From: Cliona cf. orientalis
Lineage: Eukaryota > Porifera > Demospongiae > Clionaida > Clionaidae
Length of the DNA: 64,000 bases
Direction: 5' to 3'
Assembly: GCA_963930775.1 (NCBI GenBank)
Contig: OZ005705.1
Location: forward strand, 1,550,001 to 1,614,000
The notes beneath the pieces are model-generated. The model ran no database searches and had not been told where the DNA came from. It worked only from the letters and a program-made list of their open reading frames with translations. Below, piece by piece: positions 24,287-38,600 of the stretch (position 1 is its first letter; the number at the start of each line of letters is the position of its first letter). The translations under genes and the position numbers were made by a program.

Positions 24287-24545
24287 TGCCATACCACTAG
24301 TGACTGTGTGTATGTAATTGTACATTGTGTAAGTCATCTCAGTTGTGCCTATTCGCCTTGTCATAGTGAAATGTAGTAAATTATTATAACTGTCCCTTCA
24401 TAATTGAAAGCAGTTATGCACATATACATATTATAGTACAGTCCCTTGAAATGAGGATATATTTCTTAATCAGGGGACTATGCATGGTCCTTGCTACATA
24501 GAGTATTGTACAAAACTATCCCTAAAATGAGGACACCTCCTTTAA

Positions 24546-24839
<294 letters not shown>

Positions 24840-26098
24840 TAATTATAAGTTAAACATGACCATACTGGGGATCAGGATCACAATTTGATTTTCCTCAAAG
24901 TTAATACTGTTCAGGCCAACCTAAGCCCAGCAATAATGCTTAGGTGCCTCAATCTTGAGAACCATGGGTGGTAGGGTGCATGTACATGTAAGACTTAGTA
25001 TGATATACATCACCTGTGCATGACATTCATATGAATTTTATTTTCTGGGTGTGTATGTCTAGTCAACCAGGCTACACAGTTGTATATAATTACAATCAAG
25101 ATTGCCATTTCTCCATAGATAGTGAGTATCCAGTTTCTGGGGTGACTTATGATTGTGTGGTGCCACAATGGTGACCTTGTATTGAGCATATCCAATAAAG
25201 ATAAGCTATCTGGGAATGACTACTAAATTCATCTATAGTTCATCTATGGGTAACTTTATTCACTGGGTTATGTGGAAATACTCCATTGCACACTCTGTAT
25301 TTGGCACCTGGGATTACAATGGAACTGGTGAATGTTAGCAAAAAAAGCAGAATTCCAGGATACATGGATTACAGTGGTTTGTCTAGTTCAATACTGTTAG
25401 TGAGAATTTCTGCTAATGTGGGCCACCACCTGCTGATATTCTTAGGCATAAGACCCCTTCAGCTGCCCACCCTAATAAATATATTGTGTGGCTGTTGTGG
25501 CTTGTTGGTGAAATATCCCTGGACTTTCCCTCAGTAGCTGTTGTGACTAATGACCCAGTGAGGGATTGTAGCATTTTTCCGTCAGCAGCTGAGCTGTGAC
25601 CTGGGAAGGTTGCGGTAATGCAGTAGTACCCTGCTCTATAGATAGGTGGAATTGTGTTGAGACAATGTGTTGCCAGCCAGTGTTTATGTGTGTGTACAGT
25701 GTTTAAGGTTGAGAGAGATAGGAGGAATAAGAGGGGGCATCACCAGCTTGGAGGAGTCCTCTCTCTCTTCCCCTTCCATCTCTACTCCCCCCTGTCTCTC
25801 TCTCTCCCCTTTTTCGTCTCTACTCCCTGCCCCCTCGTGTACGTAAGTCTATAATATCTATGATTTGTGTAAATAGTGACGATAGTAGGAGCTGAAATGT
25901 TTTGTTTATTGAGAGCTAAGCTTGTGTTTCCTAGATGGATACTAAATAAGGGAGTTTTTGATACAACACCTTCTCTACAAGGAAACTTTCACTAAGGCCA
26001 CTAATACATACAATCATGCTCTTTGAGGCAGAGGAATGCACATTACCTGATACCGTGCTGAAACTCTTTGCCCCCGGCATTATTGGTGTTAATATTGT

Positions 26099-26129
<31 letters not shown>

Positions 26130-26325
26130 AGAGATGTCAAGATGGCTGATGACTGTGATCTCGATGAGATAGCAAAGCTAACTGAGGACAGATACTGTGA
26201 CTAACATTTGCAGGTATATTATTAGTTTCATGAGGACTTTTGAGATGCCCTCAAAAAAGGTTCAACATCTGCCTCTGCAGCAGATTTAGTTAAATATGAA
26301 AAATGGATGGGGGAGCAGTTTAGTC

Positions 26326-26646
26326 TTAATGAATTTATTATTAGTCTTATTATTTTAAGTATCCAACACTTTTATGTCATAATAACATTAAGCTAAGTAC
26401 ATTAATAATTGTTAATGCGCACGCGCGCGTGCGTACAATAATAATAATATTATTGTAATGGGCGGGGTTTGTAATAACCGTTGTACATCTCAGCACTGAA
26501 GTAGTATAATACGGTATTATAATAGATCCGTGAAAGAGAGAGATTCCCTGATACAGCCAAAAATTGGATCTAGTTCTTCATATTTAGGAGACAGCAGACT
26601 GAAGGCTACGGTTGGTTGACTCCTGTGACCAGTGATCGATCGTACG
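26326..26646. other. Spacer between katanin relic and the second HELZ2-like gene
   Basis: A/T-rich spacer with an alternating GCGCACGCGCGCGTGCGT run at about 26417-26434. It should contain the promoter and 5' leader of the downstream gene, but no core promoter element is obvious. Confidence 0.4.
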
Positions 26647-29600
26647 ATGGCGGGGTTCGGTGAAGGCATGCCGCCGCGGCAATTGAACCCCACCGCCACT
26701 CAAACTGCAATCAGACCACTTCCACGGAACCTTCCAGCACACGTCACTCGAGTGAAACTTTGTGATAGAAGGCCCTCCTGTCGGGAACTTCACTGTACAT
26801 TCCCTCATAGTCAGCAAGAAATGAACGAATGGAACAAAGAGCTCCAAATACAGCAAGGTAAAGCTATTAACAATTATTATATCGAGCAGTAGCTAGGTTT
26901 CTTCTAATATAAAGAAGTAATCAGATTATGTCTACAGTTCAGTCTGTAGCTATAAATTTACAGTACCTGTGTCCTAACTGTAAACGTCCCATCCAAAATA
27001 CGTCCGGGGTACATAAACAGGTTAACGAGCTACGTCCGGGCATGTCGCCATCTAATATTGTCTGGTGGGACCGGACGCGATTCACCGTTGAACTGCGTCC
27101 CAAAGCGTAGAATATCGTCCCTTGCGCAGACTTCCGTTGCTTGCGGCTGCCGGACTCGTATCAAACAGTAGCAAGAGCATGGTCTTGACAGTAGTAATTA
27201 CTTAAGATAAAAATTTAATAATGTTGTTGTTAATACTGTCTTAGTATAATTATACTTTATTACATCCCGAATCCCAATCTGCAAAAAAGAATTCGGCCTC
27301 GCGATGTGGTAATTAATGATGAAGTGATGATGAAATGATGATGAAAGTTATAATGAAATTATATATGATGAAATTGGGGTGAAGACTGCTTCAAAATGTT
27401 TAGTTCGCATGAAAGGTTACTGGGACATAGAATTCGAACCTAGCGTAGAAGAGATCGTGGACTATCGATGAGATGTGGCGATTCTCTCAGTTCGCTTTCT
27501 TTGGCAAGCTCACACTCTGGGGGGATTTCCCTATTCAGTCTAGCACATGGCAGTAGAGGTCATGTCCGGGTCAACCGGCTCAAGCCGCGCGTCCCAATAT
27601 ACACGTATACGGAGCATGCACTGTTTGTCGATGTGTCCTAGTTCGAATTATGGCGGCGTACAGTAAGCGCGGTGCAATACTTATGAGGGACTCGGGATGT
27701 AGTCTAAGTTGTTCATTACATCCCGAGTCCCAATCCACAAAAAAGAATTCGGCCTCGCGATGAGGTAATTATGATGAAATTGGGGTGAAGACTGCTTCGA
27801 AATGATTAGCTCGCATGAAAGGTTATTGGGACCTAGAATTCGAACCTAGCATAGAAGAAATCGTGGACTATCGATGAGATATGGCGATTCTCTCAGTTCG
27901 CTTTCTTTGGCAAACTCGCACTCTGGGGGGATTTCCCTATTCAGTCTAGTACATGGCAGTGGAGACCGGGTCACGTCCAGGTCAACCGGCTCAAGCTGTG
28001 CGCCCCAATATACGCGTGTACAGAGCATGCGCAGTTTGTTGATGTGTCCAAGTTCGAATTATGGCGGCGTACAGTAGCGCGGTGTAATACTTTTCATGAG
28101 GGACTCGGGATGTAGTCTAAGTTGTTCACTATGCACTCAGTAGCTAACAATTTACTTTTTTGCGGTTATTAGGTAATTATGAGTAATTATGATGAAACCT
28201 ATAGTGTAATCTATGAGGTAATTATGAGAAAATTCTGGGACTTGAAATTCAGTGAAATATGTAGAGTATCTTGTGTGTATCCAGTGAATACCTTACAAGC
28301 AGCGATGACCGAACTTCATGCGTTCTCTACGCTGACGTAATCCCGTGGATATATGTGCGCTATATATAGCACGCACCATGAGCAGCGTGCCGCCAGACCA
28401 ATCTAGCTGTACTGCACTGTTGAGTTCTTCTTAGCTTTGAAATTCTTCACTATCGAGGTCCAGGGACACTCTCAGATTCCCGATGATACGAGGCTAGTCT
28501 GCGACTGAGGCGCCGGCATCGTATACTGTACAGTGAAGTGAATCCACTATATTGACGACCTTTACCACATACATCATTCAACTATGCAGCTACTGAGTGC
28601 ATGGTCAAGTTTTCATAATGAACAAAAATGAAAAACTATAGCTACTTATTATGATCTATAAATCAAAGATATTATACACACATCAACAACAAGAATGGAA
28701 GTGCCATAGTTCAGTGTCTCAAGGAACAGAGGAGAGTCCAACACAGCGTACATGATACCAATGCTCACACTTGTCGCATTGAATTATGTCTCCATATGAC
28801 TCTGGTATTTGGCAAATACTTTTACCTCCCAATAGGGGAAGTGATTGTTACGTCGGCTGTGTTTTCTTGTGGTTGGAAACCGCACAAGTTCTTTTTTCCT
28901 GAAACACTGCAAGAGGCTGGTGATTTCTCATTTGAGTTTGGTCAGATTCAAGGTCCTTTACATCATCTCCAAGTGCAGCATGTACTGCATGGCATAAACT
29001 CCACAGTCACTGGACCCTTTTTGCTGCTGAACTAGGGAATGCGCACAATGAGGTGTGGATCTACTTCTTCTCCATCTTCCTCTACAGTGATCAATGGACG
29101 ACAGACCAAGGCCAGCTGATGTGTCAATGAAGTATCGAGATCATCACCACCGAACTTGCTGTCATACACTGTCACTTCTCTTCCTATACTGGTTGATGTG
29201 ACCCAATGGTCACTACCAATATGATGAATCTGGATACCTTATTAATATTAAGTTTTGTCGCAAAGTACTGTACTTGTACATACCTTCACCCTGGATGGAA
29301 CAAAGCCATCATTCTGGCATAGTAGAGAAGAAGTGGGAACTGCTTCTTCAACAACGCTTGAGCTAGGTACACATGGTCATCACCAAGCCAATCCCATAGG
29401 AGAACTTCGAATCCTCTGCCATTTCGGCTTCAACCGATGTGCCATGGTGTTTAATTTGCTAGCCTGTTTTTCATATACAGTTCCTATGTGACAACTCGTT
29501 TAACCTACGTACCTAACATAGTCTGTGCAATTAACCTCGTCCGACCTTTGGCGCCTTTTTCATTGGGGCGCTCGTGGCAGCGGGCGGACGTTATCCTGGT

Positions 29601-32600
29601 GCACGGGACAGACATCGTTAACTGATGGCGTCCCCCCAGACGTATATTTTATGTCCCCCGGACGCAATTCTACGGGGGACGCGATATGGCATGACACCGG
29701 TACTGAAAAATTTGCACTTCTAGTAGTTACCGGCAACTAGCACGGTCCGCCAATTATTTTTGAAAGTGGGAGAAAGGATTCAAAGAACAAGCGGAGTTCG
29801 AATCCATGACCACCGCTCCACCAGCCCCAGGTCCAGCTCGACGTTGCTGGATGCCCTTTTTTTGCCAACTTTATACACCTTACCACTATATTACTAACCG
29901 CTGGTCACATTTTCCTGGAATATATCCACTAGCTTAGGTGTTCCGCCTGGAACATTTCCGCATGCGCATAATTGTTCCAGGCTGTGTAAATGTTCCATCT
30001 CTGTGAATGAACAGAATCTGATGATATGGAACAATTGTAGGATGCCTGAACTCAAAGATATGCCAATGATAGTGTAGTAAGTGGTATAGAAGACTCGCTA
30101 GCAGCTTGATATTCACAGGCCATCACTTTCCCAGAACGATTGTGGGAAGTGATCGTCAACTACTCAGGAACAGCACATTAATATTGATGATGGACTGTCG
30201 GGCAGTGCAAGACTCAGTAGAACACAACCAGGAGCGTATAATTGCACTCCTGACACAACTAAGATAATTCTGTCCAAGCTAAGACCCCCCTTCCCCCTTT
30301 TGTTGACAACTAGGTACTCTACCATGAGTGCACCACAGAAAATGGGCATGGCAAGTGAAAATTATCGATGCGCACTTATGTATGCAAATTCATTTTAGCC
30401 CCTGTATGTAATCTAAGGGCAGGAAGTAGATAGCTGAACATACTAGTTTAAGGCTCATCCTGAATTTCAAGTTTTCTCACCCGCTCTAAATCAACCAAAC
30501 GGCCACGCAGTACGGCATGACAGGAGCTCGAGACAACATTCATCAAAGAGTGTGGCTACCACATCTCGGAGAGCATATGAGCGGAAAGGTAACACAGATA
30601 CAGATGGTGATCATTTTGCGATCACTCAGAGCACAGAGACACTGGAGCTCTAGATCTAGAGCTGACAATGATAAACCTATAGTTGGACATCGACTGCTGT
30701 TTCTTCGTCTCTATAATAGTGCTTTCTTCATTTGCACCGGATCCGTTCTATTTACACTCGAATAAGCCATTGCCCGAATTTATTTACTTTCTATTTAACA
30801 CCAAATGGCAATATTAATAATTATTTTTGGCGTTCGGATAATTAGAGCGAGTATGGTATATAGCTAGGGATGCATTTTGTCTGATCTGTTATTGTCCCTA
30901 TGATACTGTTCTTGTTTGTATGCTCTTGATCCCTATTGGAAGCCATTGCTGGGAGAACTTGAAATCGTGGAAAAAGGCCATCGTTTCTGTGTGCTCTTAT
31001 GGCCATGCACACTCCTCCAATGACATTGTGCATTGGACTACCCACAATTAACACCTAGTTTTATTCAGAGAGTCAACAATGAATATTATAGTTAGTAGTC
31101 CATCAATTATCTTGAACTCTTCCATTTCAGAATGTCAAAGGAAAAGATGTACTAGTCAGGCTAAGTTTGAAGATCCCATACCAAACATTGATTCATCAGA
31201 AGATTTTCCAGTAAAATTAACTAATGCAACAAGATTGTCTTTTTTAATGATCATAATTTAATTTATTATAACATTATACAGACCTTGGAAGAAGCGAAGA
31301 AAATTCCAATGAGGCGTAGGACTCCGATTCCCTACCAACAACCCTCTGCGGTACATGTTGAAAATAGTAACACACCAAGTTATGAGCTCGATATCGAAGT
31401 CTTAAAGGAAGAATTGACCAGAAAAAATTACAAAAAAAAGTTTCATCACCTTCTACATTGGGAAGAAAAGGAACATCGGAGGATTCTAATTCAAAAGTGA
31501 AGTCCTGGCTATGCTTATTATTCCTGCATGATTATGGTAGTGCTTTTCTTTAATTATAGGTGTAATGGTATGTACAGTATATCTTTCATTTCACCACAAA
31601 ATCCTCCTTACATCTATGAAGAAGAAGACTCTGGTTACGATCGTTACGGTATCATTTCTGGTGAAGATGGAGACATTCTTGCATATGCCAAGCAAGCAAG
31701 TGAAGGCTCAATTGTCACCTTAAATGAAAAAGTACAGTTAAAGACAAAACATGTACGAGCAAGGATTCCACATGGAGATTATAATGCCAACTCCATCATC
31801 TTTGGATTGGATAAAGATGAGGAAGAAAAGCTTGCCAGGTGGAAACCTGCCACTAGGTATCGATATACTCACCCAGTTCCTTTGCAAGTCGAATTTATGG
31901 TGAAATACTCATATTTTAAAGGACTTCATGCTGCACTTTCCAAGCTAACACCAGCTGGTGTTCAGAAAATGATCCCCCTCCAACTGAATTTTGCCTCTTC
32001 CATATCAAGGCCATTCCGGCCTCGTCCACCTCTTTATCAAAACCTTCTTCTTGATTCTTACCAACAGCGAGCATTGTTCAGAATACTTAACTGTTCATCT
32101 GGAGCTCCAGTTCTTGTAACTGGACCTTTTGGGACTGGAAAGACACGAGTGCTTGTTAGAGCTGCTTATGAAATACTTGGGAAGTCAAGTAATCGAATTC
32201 TCATGTGTGCACATCACCAAAATTCTGTTGATACATTCATCAGCTATTTTGGGGAAATATTACAAGATCCTTGTAATCCTTGGCAAAAGAAAGTTGTTCG
32301 AATTGTTCTGAACGATAGCTATATGACAATCAATAAGCCTAAATATCCACACCTTTATAAAGCTAGAGCTGACCTTGACAGCATTGATCCATATGACCTT
32401 GTAATTACCACACTGGGTACATCACGTTCACTTTTGTACAAGAGTAATAAGCCATTTACTCATATCTTGATTGATGAAGGTGCCCAGACTAGGGAACCTG
32501 AAACCATCAGCCCTTTGTGTTTGGCTGAACACTTCACTAAAATTATCATTGCTGGAGACCATTTACAGGTATTAATAATTCTTATGTAATTTTGGAGCAT

Positions 32601-35600
32601 GACTTAAAATCACTCTACTCTCAGGTTGGACCCCGTGTCCTTGTTCTTGGTAAAGAAGCTCAAGAGCATGGATTGGGAACATCTCTTCTTGAGAGACTCC
32701 ATGCTTACTATGTCTCAAATGAGATGAATTCAGTAGCAAGTGAATACTCGGTCAGTTTACTAACAAACTACCGCTGCCACAGTGTAATTCTGATGCTATC
32801 CTCAAGCCTGTTTTATGGTTCTACCCTCCAACATCGAGCTGAACAAATGTCCCATCCTTTAGCTCAGTTTCCACTTCAGTTTATTTGCTCCAGCATCAAA
32901 AGAATGGGAAGTAATCCTCAGGGCAAGGATGAAGATGAAGCTCAAATCTTGCTGGAGCAGGTAAAAAAATACGTTACAAACTGGCCAAGTCATCTCCGGG
33001 GTCAAAAACATTTGGAAAGTATATGCATCATGACTTCATCAGCCGATCAGGTACAAATGATATTTCATGTATAGCTATCACTCTATTACTATAGCTCACA
33101 TTATGAATTATGTAGTATGCTCTGATCAACAAGAAATTATATCGTGGCTTTGAATCACTTAACGGCGTAACTGTTCTAAAATCTGATGATATTCAAGGTA
33201 TGGATGAGGTTTAATAGTGATTATTAAGGGATGATAGTTAGCAAATACCACCATTAAGTACATGGCCATGTTGTCATTCATAAAGGCTCATGCTCATACT
33301 TAGTAATGTAAACGTGACATAATATTATGGGAGAATCTTGACCTTATATTATACTATATGTTATTCAGGACGTGAATTCAGGGCAGTGTTTATTGGCACT
33401 TCTGATGGTACCTTCGATGATGGCAGTCCTCGAAACCCAACAAAAACTATATTCGATCCATTCATTTTCAATACAGCAATTACTCGTTCAAAATCCCTAG
33501 TAGTTGCAGTGGGAAATCCATTTTTAATACTAAATATCCAGAAACAAATGGAGAAAACTCATGGTGCCCAGGCAAAGTGTTGGAGTGAATTTATGAAGCA
33601 GTGCCTTGAATGCAATACCTTTCATTTCAGCAATATGTTAAAGGATTCTATCAAAAACAAAGAAGAGTGCAGCATCTATTTACATGATGAACTCTTTTGT
33701 GAGTTTAGAACAAGAATTGATATCGACGATAGTGAAAATCAAGGTGATACTATTCTTCAAGCCTATCAGGAAGAGCTTGAAAAAATATACGAGTATAAGG
33801 ATGCCAAGCTAACTCTCGCTCGTGCATCAAAAGATGATTTATCTTGGATAATGAATGAGCAAACTTCACAAGTCTCTGAGCAACCAGAAGCAAATGAAAG
33901 AGGACAAGAGAAAGATGAGGAAGAATATGTGGAAAAGTATGACTGCGTACTTAATTTTTACAGCTATCGTGAGGCTAAAGCAGAACCACTTGATCCTAAG
34001 AAGAAAGTTATCACAATAAGAGGGCCTGGAAACCGACATGGGGCTTTTGATCATGATACCTTTGAAGTTGGTGTGTTTCCCAATAATCCAGAGGGAAAAT
34101 GCTATGGCAGGGCTTTGAAATTGAAGGAAAGAGGAAGTGAAGCCACTTTTATATGTCGAGTGTCCCATCACAGTCCAGTGATGTTCTATCCTATTGATGG
34201 GAAGAATTCTAAATTCATTAATCTACCAAAAATTTCTAAACATCTCTTGCAGAAAAGAGATAAAGATGCTGTAAAAGATGAATTAAAGTCTGCAGATGTG
34301 GTAGTGTTTGATTATCATGCTATAGATTCCAACTGTGAAGGATTAAAGATTCCCCCTATACGACAAGTAATCCCACATAGTATTGCCAAAGATATGCTCT
34401 TTGTTGTTGCTTACCTGCGTTGGAAAAAGCCTTACCGTTTTCCACTTGGAATCGTCATTGCTGTACTTCCCAAAGGTCATACAGCATTCAAAGCTGAACG
34501 AATGCTGAAAGTGAAGCACAGTATTGAATACCATGCTGAAGTGGAAACTAGTACAACCACTATTGATATTGTTAAGAACAATGATGAATCTTTCTATGAT
34601 CGAGCATTCACAATAGATCCAGACAATGCCCAAAATCTGGATGATGCAGTATCACTTGTCAAGCTGCTACCTCAAGGTGATTCAAACCCGGCTGATGGTC
34701 CACTAGCTGAAAGGTACCAACTGGGCGTGCACATCATCAATTGTGCAAGACACATAGAAGCACATGGAGATATTGATGAAGAGGCAAAGAAAAGGGGAAC
34801 ATCAGTTTATGGTGGTAGAGAAGGGGGAAAGGTGATGCAAATGCTTCCTGCAGGAATACGAGAAGGGTTGACTCTGCTTCCCAATAAAGTTCGTAATGTT
34901 CTCTCAGTTGTAGCTAATGTATCGATTGATTCACATGGAATATCCATCACTAATATTGAGATCAAAGAAGCCCAAATCATGTCACGTGTCCAGTTGACAT
35001 ACTTAAATGCTCAGAAGATCATGAATGGAGAGAATGTTACCTCTCATGATCTTGCCCCAGCTATTCATCTGTTTGATGGTCAAGAAGATCAGCCATCACT
35101 ATCAAGGACATTGCAACTCCTTTACAAAATTGCTGTTTCTTTGAAGAAAGAGCGGCTCCTGTCTGATGCAACTTATTACTATGATATCAATGATAATGAA
35201 GAGTCTTACTGCTGGCAAACCCACATGCTTATTGCAGAGTTAATGATTTGGGCCAACGCTAAAGTAGCAGAAAAGGTGCACAAAGAGTACCCTGACACTG
35301 CTCTTCTTAGAAGACAACCTGAACCAAATTCAGATACCATGAAAGATTTTACAGAAAAGCATAAGAAGGTAGCAAATATGTCACTACAACTTTCTTCTTT
35401 GATTGGAAATCAGCAGGAAATCTCCGAGGATCAGCTATTTGTATTGACCAGCAAAAATCTTTTAGATATACAAGATGCCATTGCTTCTGAAAATATAGCG
35501 TATTTGACTGGTTTACTTTCCTCAGATTGTTATTATCCTCAACTTGCATCAGTCCACTCACAGCTTCGAGTGTGCCAAAATCCAGCCAAATACTGCTGCA

Positions 35601-38600
35601 CAGATAGAAATGACGAAGCTACTTTTTATCATCATTATAGTCTCCATTTGGATCACTATACCCATTTTTCTTCACCGTTAAGAAGGTATATTGATATTGA
35701 AGTACAAAGAATGCTGATACAACTGCCCGAAGTGGCAAATAGCCCTGTTCCTCATCAAGATTTTTCGCAAAGTAAACATCAAAGCCTTTGTAACCATTTA
35801 AATAGAAAACGTCGAAATGCTCGCCAGTTTGAACGAAGTATAAACAATGTAGGATTAGCATTAAAATATGGCCGTAGCAGTGAGATCCACATTACTTTCA
35901 TTGCCGACAATAGCAAAGGATCCATTGAGCTCTGTTTCCCAGACTTGGATCTCAAAGATATGCCACCAAGAGAACGGAAGATACCATTGAAATTCCTCGG
36001 TCCTTATGCCAATGTCAAAGAGGAGGATCTTATCACAGTATTTACCAATGACGATCAAGGACATCAACCATTCCATTGGAAAGTGCAAATGACCTCTTTC
36101 AGTGCTGAACAAGGTGAATTCATCTTTAACGTCCCTACTATACAAATACAGCCATTGCATGATGATGCTGAAGCAAGTGGCATCGCTGTTGAAATGTTCA
36201 CTGCCAATACTGCAGATCCAGATAGCCTCACATTATCAACTGTCAGGTACAATGCCACTACTAGTGATCCGTTAACCGTTGCCATACCTTTTGAACAATG
36301 GAAGAAAGCAACAGATTTTATCAAAAATCCAACCGTGGAAAACATGAAAGAACTAGAAAAAGTACTATCGAATTTACCAAGTCAAAGTGCTAATAAAATG
36401 ACAAAATTATCAGTATCAGTATCTTCTCCCTTTATCAATTGTCATTATCAAGCATGCTTTAAGCCACATGATGTCATTAGGGTGTGGATGACAAGATCCA
36501 TGAGGGAACCACTAATTATGCCAGCAATTCAGTTAGTTGAAGTTAACCCTCTTGTTCGCATCTGTGTACAGCACAATGCACACCCAGCAGAGTGTTTTTC
36601 AGATCAGAATCTCTCCAAAGCTTCAAGAAAGCACTACTCGAGTATTACTGAATATGTTCATACATGGGAGAAAGTTTTGCTAGCTGAAGCAGCAGAAAAA
36701 AGTGTAAAAGAGTCCAGGCAAGTCATTATTCATGATGTCACGCTAATGTGGCCAAAACTCGTAGTCCCTTCCAATTGCATTGGTGAAGAGTACTATGAAC
36801 CTGACAGTGTGGGCAGCATCAGTTTAACTCTACCTCAAAACTATGTGGATAACTGTTCAGAATTCATTCAATTCAATGAAGGTGACCTTGTGTGTGCCAG
36901 ATATGGAGTAGACTCACACGTATCTGCCAGGGCTGTCTTCCATATGGTGATTCATAAGATTAACTACAATAGAGATGATGAAACAAAACCTACAATGGTA
37001 ATGATGAAAATAATTGGTGATAGCAATCGTAGAATCTCTGAAAGAATGAAGATGATTCTTGAGAGTAAATGTGAACTCCAACTGATCGCTTTGAGTACAT
37101 CTTATCAGTAAGTTGCTCATTGTAGAAATGCACCCAAGTGCAGGCAGGAGTAGTGGTGCAGGTATGCATTTCCAATCCCTGTTATCCTCTTTTGTCTTTG
37201 TTATTGTAAGTGTAACACTACAAAACTTAGCTAGATATACCTGCCCTTGCTATACTTAGCACTCGTACATTTCAATATCAATAGGCGAGTATATCAGGGA
37301 CTACAAAAGCTCTTGGATGTAGAAAACGAAAGTAAGAATCGGAAACCAGCCTCAAAAAATCAATCTTCGAAGAAAGTAAGAGGTATAGGAAAGCTTGTTG
37401 AATTCGTTGCTCTAGGAAAAGAAATCACCTTAGATGGTAAGCTAGCATACCAATATCACATAATTTGAGACTAATAATAACAAACATTATTATGTTATTA
37501 TAGTCTCTCGTGAAGGCACAATAGCCAGTAGCATTTTCAGGAACCATCTCCAAGCGACGAGACTGTGGAGTGATCAAACAGTTACTATTTATAAATATCT
37601 AAATAGTGTGCAAAAAAGAGCTGCCCATCTTGCCTTTACCAAGCCATTTCAACTCATCCAAGGACCTCCAGGTTAGCTATAACAATATGTGCCTAATTAA
37701 TCAGTGCCCTGATAATTATTAATTATTACCGAATGATTATCCTGTAACTTGTAAATTTTAGGAACTGGAAAGAGTGAGACAGGTGCCCATATTGCATTCA
37801 CATTTGCGATGACAAACAGGGAGTTAGGAGCTCCTCAGAAATGTGTACTTTATTGTGGACCTTCAAATAAGTCTGTTGACGTTGTCCTAGGTAAGATATC
37901 AATAACAGTAGGATGATCCTAGAAAAGATGCATTGTATTTTCCACAGAGAAACTAAACAAACTCTGCAGTCAACCAAATATGGACCTCAAAATATTAAGA
38001 ATCTATGGCAGAGCAGTTGAAACAAGAGATTTTCCTGGTCCTGACAGCAAGGGTAAAGTTGATCAATCTGCAAAATCAGAGTACATCTGTCCTAAGTGGG
38101 CTCAAAAGTATGCTCTACACCATAAAATAAGAGATTCTGAAAGTCACCATGCCACCAAATTAAGAGAGTTCGAAGAGAAACTAGAGTCTTTACCAGCAGG
38201 TAGCATTGCTGACGGTCAAATGCGTAAAAGTTACAGACGAGCTCTTCTTGATGCTGAGGAAGCGGCTCTAGCGGATCAAGAGTTTGATATTGTTCTCTGC
38301 ACATGTAATGAAGCATCAAGCAAACGTGTGTTGAAGTGTGTCTACCCCAGACAGTGCATAGTAGACGAATGTGGGATGGCCTATGAACCCGAATGCATTG
38401 CACCTCTCGAACTGTGTGATCATGCTGTACTACTTGGTGACCACAAACAGTTGCAGCCTGTTATTGACTATAAACCGGCCAGAGACAATGGTCTCTCAAT
38501 CTCACTTTTTCAAAGGTATGCTGAAAACTTTGCAGCCAGTACCAGGACTTTGACCATACAATACAGAATGGTGAGTTCCTGTATTATGGAAGTATAATAT

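Noticed and set aside
25654-25860. ORF with Ser/Pro-rich end
   Set aside because: Pyrimidine-rich intronic sequence in the katanin relic; no family features.
26928-27110. LCPNCKRPIQ as a possible second zinc-finger exon of the HELZ2-like gene
   Set aside because: Lies in a repeat-like CGTCC-rich block, only two cysteines, and no phase-consistent splice pair was found.
29790-29830. AGTTCGAATCC resembling a tRNA B box, suggesting a tRNA or SINE
   Set aside because: No A box at the right distance, no cloverleaf; similar words occur in other repeats here.
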